Origin: UBA1181 sp963619325
GTDB lineage: Bacteria > Bacteroidota > Bacteroidia > Bacteroidales > Paludibacteraceae
Direction of reading: 5' to 3'
Assembly: GCA_963619325.1 (NCBI GenBank)
Contig: CAVEVQ010000001.1
Location: 62,001-126,000, forward strand
Length of the DNA: 64,000 nucleotides
Position numbers and translations under genes: made by a program. The notes below the pieces were generated by a model, which was not told the DNA's origin, ran no database searches, and saw only the letters and a program-made list of their open reading frames with translations. Positions 24,410-32,387 of the stretch are shown here, one piece after another (position 1 is the first letter of the stretch; the number at the start of each line of letters is the position of its first letter).

Positions 24410-25522
24410 ATGAATGTAATAAAAAAGATTGGAGTTTCACTTGCACTCGTCGGAGCAAGTCTAACTATTAACGCACAGAACGATATGGAGAATATGCTTA
24501 GTAAGAAAGAACAGAGTTTCGTCGTCATTGCAGCTTTCACCGCAAAAGGCGACCTTGAAAAACTCAAGGATGCAATCAACGAGGGATTAGACAATGGGCT
24601 GACCATCAATCAAACAAAAGAGGCTCTCGCCCACCTATACGCCTACCTTGGATTCCCTCGCAGTCTGAACGCATTAGGCGCTTTGGAAAACGTGTTGAAA
24701 GACCGTAAAGAGAAAGGCATTAGCGACGAAATGGGAGAAGATGCATCTCCACTGCCAGCAGATTACAATTCATTAGCACGAGGAACGGAAGTACAAACTC
24801 AGTTGTGTGGCGGGAAACCATTCACTTACCAGTTTTCACCTTCAACTGATTATTACTTGAAAGCACATTTATTCGGTGATATTTTCGCTCGCGACATTCT
24901 AACGTTCAACCAGCGAGAACTTGTTACGATTGGTGCGTTGGCTGCACTCAAGGGTGCCGAGTCTCAACTCAAATCACATGTCAACGGCTCTCGCAACATG
25001 GGAGTAACTGATGACAAACTCAGAGCCATTCCATCCACTTTGAACGAAAAGGTAGGAGAAATGGAGGCTTTCAGAGCAAAGAAGGCGGTATCAGAAGTGT
25101 TAAGAGAAAAATTCAACGAAGGGCAACCTGTTGAGAATCAGATTTTCCCGAAAGGAGAACCCAACACGGCATACGCAAAATATTTTGTCGGGGAGAGTTT
25201 TCTTGCACCACTTTTGAAAGGAGATGTGTCCATGTCAAATGTAACATTCGAGCCAAGGTGTAGGAACAACTGGCACATACACCACAAAGCAAGTCAGATT
25301 CTGATTTGCGTAGGAGGAGATGGTTGGTATCAAGAATGGGGCAAACCAGCGCAGAAGTTACACGCAGGCGATGTTGTAAATATTCCTGCTGAAGTGAAAC
25401 ACTGGCACGGAGCGACAGCAAACTCATGGTTTCAACACATTTCAGTATCCGTACCCAACCCAGAAGCAACCAACGAATGGTTGGATCCCGTAACAGACGA
25501 AGAATATAATTCACTTCAATAA
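24410..25522 (+). CDS. Secreted carboxymuconolactone decarboxylase-like (two copies)-cupin fusion
   Basis: The 370-residue protein has a signal peptide (MNVIKKIGVSLALVGASLTINAQ), so it acts in the periplasm. Two helical CMD/AhpD-like modules follow (about 30-105, QSFVVIAAFTAKGDLEKLKD; about 145-225, NQRELVTIGALAALKGAE). A C-terminal cupin (about 255-350) supplies metal ligands in WHIHHKASQILICVGGDGW and VKHWHGA. The CMD modules lack the CxxC redox pair of AhpD, so peroxidase function is unlikely. Such fusions are usually annotated as CMD/cupin proteins of unknown substrate. A weak promoter (CATATTTG at 24376-24383) precedes it. Confidence 0.85.
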   Translation: MNVIKKIGVSLALVGASLTINAQNDMENMLSKKEQSFVVIAAFTAKGDLEKLKDAINEGLDNGLTINQTKEALAHLYAYLGFPRSLNALGALENVLKDRKEKGISDEMGEDASPLPADYNSLARGTEVQTQLCGGKPFTYQFSPSTDYYLKAHLFGDIFARDILTFNQRELVTIGALAALKGAESQLKSHVNGSRNMGVTDDKLRAIPSTLNEKVGEMEAFRAKKAVSEVLREKFNEGQPVENQIFPKGEPNTAYAKYFVGESFLAPLLKGDVSMSNVTFEPRCRNNWHIHHKASQILICVGGDGWYQEWGKPAQKLHAGDVVNIPAEVKHWHGATANSWFQHISVSVPNPEATNEWLDPVTDEEYNSLQ

Positions 25523-25541
25523 TGTTTCCTTAAGAACAAAA

Positions 25542-25580
25542 AGAGACGCTGCGGACATAATCTGTAGCGTCTCTCTCTTT
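25542..25580. terminator. Bidirectional terminator between convergent genes
   Basis: A 14-bp stem (25542-25555 with 25561-25574, three G-U pairs) carries the loop CATAA. CTCTTTT follows on the right and a T-rich TTTTGTTCTT on the leftward strand, so it can serve both converging genes. Confidence 0.8.
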
Positions 25581-25603
25581 TAACCTATCTGATTTTTCCA
25601 AAA

Positions 25604-27439
25604 TTACTTCGTCACACTAACTATGCGACCAGCATTAGCTGCTGTATAAGTGTAGTTCGTTCCACCCGTATAGGTTGCAGTTCCCGGTTGATAGAAGCCA
25701 TGGAAATTATCTGCCTTAGCATACGTTCCACCTATACTATAAGTATAAGACGCACCGCTTGTCATAGGGAAAATAAGTTGGAGACGTTTTGTTGTACCCT
25801 CTGTTTCTTGGTTGGCATACTGCAAAGCCACACCGCTCGCATCGCTCACCTGAACCGAACTGCCAGAAGTAAATGTTGCATCTGCTACAGCACAACTTAC
25901 ATTCTTGGTAGAGACATAGAAAGCTCTCATGTTGGTAGTCAGCACATCGCACACCCCGACATAATATCCTCCATAATACAAAATTGAACCATTTATCTCT
26001 TCAGAAGACTCTATAAGAAGTCCACCATTAACGACAGCTCTCGACTCGGAAGTCGGTTGTTTATCGCTTTGCAAGTAAACCATCGCACCTTCATTCACAT
26101 AGAACGAACTTTCTGAATTGATTGAGATCAGACGAGTTCCAGACGACTCAACGATACATTCATCAAAATTCACCGATCCATCTGTCTTGAACCCATAACC
26201 TTTCTTCTTCTTTCCCTCCGATGTCTCGAATGGTTCGCATGCGCCATCAACATAGATATAAGCGCCATCCCTAACCGTGATGCCAGAATCAGCGGCGATT
26301 GCTCTTGAACCCAAAGCCTCTTCTTTCAAAGAGACAGTAATATCAGCCCCCGAAATGTCAATATATTTGTCTGACTTTAACAATGCCGCATATGAAATAT
26401 CATCACCGCTATCAATTACAGTTCCACCAACTGTACCATTTATCGTTCCTCCTTTTATGTTAATATTGCCTACAGTTTTTATACCCTTACTTGCTTTACC
26501 ATTAACTGTCAAGTTTATAGTTCCGCCGGACATATTGAATGCTCCATTCGTAGAAGAAATTGCCAAGGTAGAATCTATGCCTACCTTGATAGCCTTAGTG
26601 TCGTCTGTTGTAGATACAACAACAATCTCGCCACCATCGATCTGCATATAGCCCTCTTCCACCTCGATACCTGTACCTTCTACAGAAAGAGTACCGCCTT
26701 TCATCACAAAATAGTCGCTGGCACGAACCACATCAGACAACGTAGAAGAAGCCTTGATGTTACCATTCTCGATCAGCAGATAATCACCTGTCTGTATAGC
26801 ACGCTTTGCATTAGCGACAACCTCCAAATTTCCATTTCCATTCTTAAACTCAATTTGTCCCTTGCTTCGAAGCGTGGCATTGCAAGTATCAGCAGCACAA
26901 TCTTCTAAATAAGAAGAAGTCCCATCTCTCAACTCTATCGTCATAGTGGAACCCGAAAAAGATCGAAATGTTGACTTCTCACGTTGAGATTTCAAAGTCA
27001 AGTTATTCATCACAACCGTGAACTTTCTCGGACAATCAATTTCGAAACCACCATCTTCAGAACTACCAGAAAGCAAATAAACAACATCCTTCAACTGACT
27101 GACACATTTTACAGAGACATAGTTACCATCCAATGTTATATTCACTGTTTCAGGATAAGGGTTAATCACCGATACTTCAGCTCCATAAGTAATCTTTACC
27201 GTATCAGTAGCAGAAACGATCTCCTCGAAAGTTAACGAAACCTCACCTTTATCATAGGTATAGTTTTTTGATGCTTTAAAAACAGAAACAGTTGTTCCAT
27301 TCGTCTTAATGCTATCAATATCTTCACATTTTTCCGAACGAACATTTGTCTCGCCGACATTGACATAAAGCACATATTCCGCTAATGCAGTGAGAGACAA
27401 CGCCGACACTGTTAGCAACGCGATTAATTTCTGTTTCAT
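25604..27439 (-). CDS. Secreted beta-helix carbohydrate-binding protein (Cthe_2159/PF14262-like)
   Basis: The 611-residue protein has a signal peptide (MKQKLIALLTVSALSLTALA). After an N-terminal beta domain, residues about 140-400 form a regular right-handed beta-helix with repeating short strands and GG/NG turns (FVMKGGTLSVEGTGIEVEEG, MSGGTINLTVNGKASKGIKT), the pattern of the Cthe_2159 family that binds acidic sugars through calcium. The C-terminal 110 residues, ending NAGRIVSVTK, lack an obvious T9SS tail. It overlaps the upstream small T9SS-tail gene by ATGA, so the two are translationally coupled. Surface or periplasmic polysaccharide binding is likely, the ligand unknown. Confidence 0.75.
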   Translation of the reverse strand: MKQKLIALLTVSALSLTALAEYVLYVNVGETNVRSEKCEDIDSIKTNGTTVSVFKASKNYTYDKGEVSLTFEEIVSATDTVKITYGAEVSVINPYPETVNITLDGNYVSVKCVSQLKDVVYLLSGSSEDGGFEIDCPRKFTVVMNNLTLKSQREKSTFRSFSGSTMTIELRDGTSSYLEDCAADTCNATLRSKGQIEFKNGNGNLEVVANAKRAIQTGDYLLIENGNIKASSTLSDVVRASDYFVMKGGTLSVEGTGIEVEEGYMQIDGGEIVVVSTTDDTKAIKVGIDSTLAISSTNGAFNMSGGTINLTVNGKASKGIKTVGNINIKGGTINGTVGGTVIDSGDDISYAALLKSDKYIDISGADITVSLKEEALGSRAIAADSGITVRDGAYIYVDGACEPFETSEGKKKKGYGFKTDGSVNFDECIVESSGTRLISINSESSFYVNEGAMVYLQSDKQPTSESRAVVNGGLLIESSEEINGSILYYGGYYVGVCDVLTTNMRAFYVSTKNVSCAVADATFTSGSSVQVSDASGVALQYANQETEGTTKRLQLIFPMTSGASYTYSIGGTYAKADNFHGFYQPGTATYTGGTNYTYTAANAGRIVSVTK

Positions 27440-27924
27440 TTCTTTACAATTTTAAATGACCGACCATCTACACGTACCACATACATGCCAACAGGCAACT
27501 CCACCAATGAAACACCATTCAGCTGAGAATAGGCTTCAGATTTTAGCAGCATACCATTCCAAGCATAAACATCAACCTTCGCGCCTTCCTTTACATACGA
27601 AATGTAAACATAATCGCTCGTTGGATTAGGATAAATTGACTGTCCATCAGCGAGGACGTCATTGACAGAAGTCTCTTCTTTAAAGGTAACCTTAACGATG
27701 TCCGAGAGGGCAACAGATTTCGGTGAGGAAGACGCCGATGTTTGAATCATCAAGTCCTCATCCGAGAAATAAAGTTTACCTGAATCATCCAATTCAAAAA
27801 ACGAGATTCCTCCCGTGCTTTTCCTAATGACACTGACCACATTAGTTGCTGACGCAGCACACCCCAAGAAAAGCATTATCGCCACAGCGCCCACTTTTAA
27901 ATTTTTTAGTTTCAATTCCTTCAT
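27436..27924 (-). CDS. Small secreted protein that is mostly a T9SS type-A sorting domain
   Basis: Only 162 residues: a signal peptide (ending near CAASA), a short module (GGISFFELDDSGKLYFSDED, ALSDIVKVTF) often seen ahead of T9SS tails in Bacteroidales, and a textbook sorting domain SIYPNPTSDYVYISY, KVDVYAWNGMLLKSE, LPVGMYVVRV, SFKIVKK. The domain directs transit across the outer membrane and PorU-mediated anchoring. There is almost no cargo, and the next gene, overlapping by 4 bp, encodes a beta-helix protein without a tail. A perfect promoter lies about 155 nt upstream. It could be a carrier, a split gene or a small cell-wall protein. Confidence 0.82.
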   Translation of the reverse strand: MKELKLKNLKVGAVAIMLFLGCAASATNVVSVIRKSTGGISFFELDDSGKLYFSDEDLMIQTSASSSPKSVALSDIVKVTFKEETSVNDVLADGQSIYPNPTSDYVYISYVKEGAKVDVYAWNGMLLKSEAYSQLNGVSLVELPVGMYVVRVDGRSFKIVKK

Positions 27925-28449
27925 ATTTTTCTCTTTTTTATTATTCGTTTTTTGATACCATTAGTGCAACCGTCATATACAAAACATTGAACATCACATA
28001 CAAAAAAAGAGCCAACTTGCTTCTCAGCAAACCGACTCCGAAATATATAGAACAACACAATTTAGGGTCTCTTCTATTTTTTGACAAAAGTAAATGATTT
28101 TTTCGCACCAACAAATTTTAGTGTCAAAAATTTCATAAAAAATGGTCAATTTTTCTTCTTCCAGTCGTTCTACAACCTTTTAAAGTCAGTCGACATCTTC
28201 TTTTTGATCGCATAAAGACAAATTATTTTTTCTTCTATGCGCTTTCAAAGGTAGCAAAATATAGATTTTAACATGAAATATTTCAGTCAAACGCATATCC
28301 TTTATGCGAAAGAATTGATAATCTTACAATTATTTCGTACATTCGTAACCATAAAGGAAAACCTTTGGTTAATATTTCGCACATCGTATTTAGATTGTTG
28401 ATTATTAAGCATCAAAGGATAGAAACGTAAATTAAAATCACCACGTAAT
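27925..28449. other. 525-bp divergent intergenic region
   Basis: This A/T-rich stretch separates two divergent genes and holds no credible reading frame or RNA gene. It contains a perfect leftward promoter (28112-28115 with 28085-28092) and a second leftward -7 box TACCTTTG at 28253-28246. For the rightward gene only AACCTTTG at 28360-28367, one base off consensus, is visible. Confidence 0.6.
28085..28115 (-). promoter_or_regulatory. Perfect Bacteroidota promoter for the T9SS-tail/beta-helix operon
   Basis: Reading leftward: TTTG at 28115-28112, 19 bases, TACTTTTG at 28092-28085. Predicted start near 28078, leaving an untranslated leader of about 155 nt, long for this genome. Confidence 0.75.
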
Positions 28450-29994
28450 ATGAAACAGTCAATAGATTTCCTTATCGACGTCTCCAACAATATGGAGGGA
28501 AGGATGGCGGTTGCCAAAGAGGTTCTCAAGCAAGAATTGATCCCTGCGTTGAGAAACTCAGACGATTTCGGAGTAAGAACATTCTTGTCTCTTTTTGGTT
28601 CCCCCGTCATCATCAACACATTCGACATGGGAGCAAACAACAAAAGCGAGTTCATTGAAAAAGTAGACTCGCTTCCAGAACCCAACCAAGGGACTCCTTT
28701 GTCTGGCGTGGTGAAAGCGTCTTTGAACGACTTTAAGAACATCTCTGACAGCAAGAAGATTATCATTCTCGTAACAGCAGGAGAAGAAACTGATGGTAGC
28801 GACTATGCTTTCGATGTCCAGGCAGAAGCACCTGAAGACGTGCAAATTAACATCATAGGTATCGGTATGAGTAACGACGGATTATTAAAAGCACAGAAAG
28901 TTGCTTCTTTGACAGGAGGTGTATGTGTTAATATTCCAGAAAGCGACTATGGTAACAAGTTCGCCATTCAGAATGCCGTTGCTTCTGTCGTTGAAATTCT
29001 TCAAGGCAAAACCACTACTAACATAGAGGTGAAGGTTGAAGCGAAACCTGAAATAAAAGCAGAAGTGAAGATTGAGCCTCAACCTGTGGTTGAGAACAAA
29101 CCATTAGGGGAGAAACAATTGAAAGTTGAAAAAACGGAGAAGAAAGAAAAGAGTGTCAAGTCAAAAAGAACCGAAAAAGTCAACTTGGACGAGTTCAAGA
29201 CAAAACACATTGAAGTGGAAGTTCCTATTGTTACAGAAGATTTCAAATCAGTCAACAATGCAACACTCATTGATGAGATGGAAAGCACAAATGCTAAAAT
29301 TGCCGAAATGCTGAAGTCGAACATCTCCACTTTGAAAAAGGCTTTAGAGGCACAAGGTGGTGCGCAAAACGAGATTGCAGAGCTAAAAGAGGCACAAAAA
29401 AAACAAGTAGATGCTATCGCAAAACTGCAAGAAGCTATCGCTGACGCACAAACGACTATAGACAAACTTAAATCTATCGTTGCAGATAAAGAAGAAGAAA
29501 TTGAAGCCCTCAATAGCAATAAAGAAGATTTGATGGTAACCATCCAACAATGGCAAGAACGCGACAGGAACGTCATCATCGACTTAGATGCAAAGGAGCG
29601 CGAAGCCACGTCCAGAGCAAGCGAAGAAATTCTCTTTGAGTTTTTGGAGAAGAAATACCCTGGTCGTGTCAAATGGTGCAACCAATACAACAAAGCAACC
29701 AAAGGCTACGATTTCGAGATTACAGGATTTGAGAACAAAGAGACGGAATATTTCATCGCCTGCAAAGGAGCAAAAGACGATCGGAAAATATTCTTTTTGA
29801 GCGAAGAGGAATGGAACGCATGTCTGAGCAACAGCCTCAACTACCAAGTCTATTTAGTACGAGATGTTGCTAACACACCTAAGATTGTCTTGATTGACAA
29901 TCTCATCGGATGGATTACTTGTGGAAAGGTGCGTCCAAGCGCAGAGAAAAACGAAAAGGTCAAGGCAGGACACGTTATGTTCACATTAGTATAG
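28450..29994 (+). CDS. vWA domain - coiled coil - DUF3883-like protein with degenerate catalytic site
   Basis: The 514-residue cytoplasmic protein (no signal peptide) starts with a von Willebrand A domain at about 1-180; its metal site is DVSNN (Asp10, Ser12, Asn14), close to DxSxS. A K/E/V-rich linker (about 195-265) and a long coiled coil (about 270-375) follow. The C-terminal 110 residues match the DUF3883 (NO VEIN-type) pattern: GYDFEI at 419-424, a central strand and FFLSEEEWNAC. DUF3883 resembles PD-(D/E)xK nucleases, with D in GYD and E-x-K in IEVK. Here that strand reads IACKG (436-440), so the Glu is Ala437 while Lys439 remains, and cleavage is not expected. It is flanked by a long intergenic region and a terminator, so it stands alone. 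Confidence 0.72.
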   Translation: MKQSIDFLIDVSNNMEGRMAVAKEVLKQELIPALRNSDDFGVRTFLSLFGSPVIINTFDMGANNKSEFIEKVDSLPEPNQGTPLSGVVKASLNDFKNISDSKKIIILVTAGEETDGSDYAFDVQAEAPEDVQINIIGIGMSNDGLLKAQKVASLTGGVCVNIPESDYGNKFAIQNAVASVVEILQGKTTTNIEVKVEAKPEIKAEVKIEPQPVVENKPLGEKQLKVEKTEKKEKSVKSKRTEKVNLDEFKTKHIEVEVPIVTEDFKSVNNATLIDEMESTNAKIAEMLKSNISTLKKALEAQGGAQNEIAELKEAQKKQVDAIAKLQEAIADAQTTIDKLKSIVADKEEEIEALNSNKEDLMVTIQQWQERDRNVIIDLDAKEREATSRASEEILFEFLEKKYPGRVKWCNQYNKATKGYDFEITGFENKETEYFIACKGAKDDRKIFFLSEEEWNACLSNSLNYQVYLVRDVANTPKIVLIDNLIGWITCGKVRPSAEKNEKVKAGHVMFTLV

Positions 29995-30012
29995 CAATCT
30001 CTATACAAATAA

Positions 30013-30058
30013 TGGGCGGTTGTGAGAGTTGCCTCACAATCGCCCAATTTACTTTTAG
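30013..30058. terminator. Hairpin terminator between convergent vWA and AraC genes
   Basis: A 14-bp stem (30013-30026 with 30033-30046, one G-U pair) over a 6-base loop, with only modest T-runs on either side. It separates two converging genes and probably serves both. Confidence 0.7.
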
Positions 30059-30073
30059 ATCAAATTCAAATAT

Positions 30074-30976
30074 CTACCCCACTTGTTGATCACGCCATTT
30101 CACAGGCGTTAAGCCCACCACTTTTTTGAACATACGGGAGAAGTGTTGCGGATACTGGAATCCCATCTCGTAAGCCACTTGACTGATGGATTTCGATGGA
30201 TCTAAAATCATATCTTTACTAATATTGATGATTTTGCTTTGAATATACTCCTGAGCAGTTTTACCAGTCTCTTTCTTTACCAAATCGCCGAAGTAGTTGG
30301 GAGACAAACAAACCTTCTGCGCACAATATTTTACAGAAGGCAATCCATTCTGCGCCGATTCATGATTGTTAAAATATTCGTTCAATAAATTCTCAAACTG
30401 ACTCAATACACCTTTGTTGACATTCTCACGTGTTATGAACTGACGCTCATAGAAGCGCAAGCAATAGTCTAATAAAAGCTCGACATTCGTAGCTATCAGT
30501 CGTTTACTCAAACGGTCAGTTCCGCCTTTAATCTCATTTTGGATATTCATCAGACAATCCAGGAAAACCTTTCTTTCCTGTTCAGAGAGATGAAGTGCCT
30601 CATTCACCTCGTATGAAAAGAAATTATACTCACGCATTCGTTTCCCCAAAGGTGTACCCGAAACAAGATCAGGATGAAACAAGAGAGCGTAACCCTTAGG
30701 TTGGAACTCCTCGCCGTTATCATCGCGACCATACACTTGATCGGGGGCTATAGCCACCACCGTACCCTCCTGATAATCGTACGTTTGTCTGCCATAAATC
30801 AAATCACCACATTTCACCTCTTTTAAAAACACCGTGTAAAATCCAGGCAACATACGGAAGTGTTTCATAACATGAGCCTCACTAAAATTGACAACAGAGA
30901 CAAGTGGATGGAACGTCTTTACCCCTATCCAATCATTATAATCCTTAATCGTTTTGAAATTTAAAACCTCACTCAT
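30074..30976 (-). CDS. AraC-family transcriptional regulator
   Basis: A 300-residue regulator. The N-terminal part (about 20-165) is a cupin-like sensor region (LPGFYTVFLKEVKCGDLIYG). The C-terminal 100 residues hold the two helix-turn-helix motifs: VKYCAQKVCLSPNYFGDLVK and ISQVAYEMGFQYPQHFSRMF, with the family ending KKVVGLTPVKWRDQ. Nothing nearby is an obvious target: the left neighbour converges on it, and the right neighbour is the last gene of another group. TACGTTTC at 31012-31005 is a one-off -7 box close upstream. Ligand unknown. Confidence 0.93.
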   Translation of the reverse strand: MSEVLNFKTIKDYNDWIGVKTFHPLVSVVNFSEAHVMKHFRMLPGFYTVFLKEVKCGDLIYGRQTYDYQEGTVVAIAPDQVYGRDDNGEEFQPKGYALLFHPDLVSGTPLGKRMREYNFFSYEVNEALHLSEQERKVFLDCLMNIQNEIKGGTDRLSKRLIATNVELLLDYCLRFYERQFITRENVNKGVLSQFENLLNEYFNNHESAQNGLPSVKYCAQKVCLSPNYFGDLVKKETGKTAQEYIQSKIINISKDMILDPSKSISQVAYEMGFQYPQHFSRMFKKVVGLTPVKWRDQQVG

Positions 30977-31064
30977 AGTTCACCTTTTTAGCTTCTTCAC
31001 TCTCGAAACGTAAATTTAACAAAAAAACAAGAAAAATGAATCAATAAAAAACCTGCTATCAGTG

Positions 31065-32333
31065 CTACCTGAATACATAGTTGAAGCCGAACGAAAGTTG
31101 TTCTTGAACCTGAATTTGGCCTTCTTCGTTCTTTGGAGTGTTATCAAAACGCATGATGAGAGACAAACGTGTGCTTAAGAATCTGTTGATAATAAACTTG
31201 CCGACAACCTCCCAATCGAACTCTATATTTTGACTGTCATAAGAGCTGAAGAAGTCAATACGCGAAGTAAGATTAATTTCCTTGGAGAATTGCCAATCTA
31301 ATTTTGCCTGAACAAGGTAGCCTAAATAACTGGTGTGGTTTTCGGTGCTGTCCAAGCCCACTGTCAGATGATCAATACGGTCATCCGTCATGAAGATGAG
31401 TTTGTAAGCAAACGGTGCAAGACGGAGCGTTGTCTTCTTGTTGTAGCGGCACTCCATACCCAAACTAAGGAAAAGACGAGAAGGAGACAAGAAGCCAGTG
31501 ACTACAACATTGGAATTAGTCGTTTTGTACCCTGTGAAGAGCGAGGTGTTGAAATCTGCCCCTGCACTATAATAAACCTTCTTGGAGAACCACGTCTGAT
31601 AAGCCAACAAAGAGGAGATACGGACGAGGTCATTGTTCACACGGAAAGCACGAATGGTATCCTCGCTCGTGTTGTAAAATCCTATTTTGACATCGAAATC
31701 ATTCTCCCATAAAAGACGATTTTTTGTGTAATCAATGTTATAATCGAAGATTGTCAAGAAAGTGGCATTTGGCGTACCACCCTTATACCAGTTGTCTGTA
31801 ACATAATACTGAGAGAACTGAACTGCCAGATTTCCGAAGAAAGCCCAAGCCGATTTCTCCCTTTGTTTGAGATATTTTTTCAGATTATCAGCTGGAGGGA
31901 CGACGATGCCCATCGGCTCCAACCCACTGATACGCATTTCTCGGTCGCCCCCTTTCACATCATCGATAGAAGCGTCATATTCATGCAAGTCACAGTAGTC
32001 AATTACCTCTGGCGCCTCCAAAGAAACTTTACTGACAATGCGACGGTTTAATTTCGTATTGCCCTCCAAAATCTCATAATTCTTTTCAAAACTTGACTTT
32101 GTGAATGATGGCAATCCATTTTGATATTCATAGAGGAAAGGTCTTGCGGAGAAATGAGGTAGCAAATCCGTTGTCTTTATTGAGTCAAAGATGATGGTAG
32201 GCCAGATGGAGGGCGAAACGTCCTCTATTTGAGAGGCTTCCTCGTTTGCCGACACAACATCTTGCGCACTTCCCAACAGAGCAGAAAGCAGCAATATCAT
32301 CAACAGAACAATGCGACGGAATGGGGTTTTCAT
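31065..32333 (-). CDS. DUF3078-family outer-membrane beta-barrel protein
   Basis: The 422-residue product from ATG 32333 begins with a strong signal peptide (MKTPFRRIVLLMILLLSALLG). The C-terminal 270 residues alternate polar and hydrophobic residues in a barrel pattern with the DUF3078 motif NWYKGGTPNATFLTIFDYNI and LLWENDFDVKIGFYN, ending on an aromatic strand (LSFGFNYVF). DUF3078 proteins have no assigned function. A longer start at 32351 would add six polar residues before the signal. A -7 box TAATTTTG lies at 32377-32370, so it may have its own promoter as well as read-through from the TPR gene. Confidence 0.78.
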   Translation of the reverse strand: MKTPFRRIVLLMILLLSALLGSAQDVVSANEEASQIEDVSPSIWPTIIFDSIKTTDLLPHFSARPFLYEYQNGLPSFTKSSFEKNYEILEGNTKLNRRIVSKVSLEAPEVIDYCDLHEYDASIDDVKGGDREMRISGLEPMGIVVPPADNLKKYLKQREKSAWAFFGNLAVQFSQYYVTDNWYKGGTPNATFLTIFDYNIDYTKNRLLWENDFDVKIGFYNTSEDTIRAFRVNNDLVRISSLLAYQTWFSKKVYYSAGADFNTSLFTGYKTTNSNVVVTGFLSPSRLFLSLGMECRYNKKTTLRLAPFAYKLIFMTDDRIDHLTVGLDSTENHTSYLGYLVQAKLDWQFSKEINLTSRIDFFSSYDSQNIEFDWEVVGKFIINRFLSTRLSLIMRFDNTPKNEEGQIQVQEQLSFGFNYVFR

Positions 32334-32387
32334 CTCAACCTTTAGATTCAAAATTTAATTGTCAAAACACAAAATTAACAAAAAACA

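Noticed and set aside
28130..28250. Short basic reading frame (about 25 codons) in the divergent intergenic region
   Set aside because: No leader, no family resemblance, and length expected by chance.
29079..29702. Long antisense reading frame (207 codons) opposite the vWA-protein coiled coil
   Set aside because: It is low-complexity Ser/Phe/Leu sequence, the expected reverse of a Lys/Glu-rich coiled coil, with no promoter or family match.
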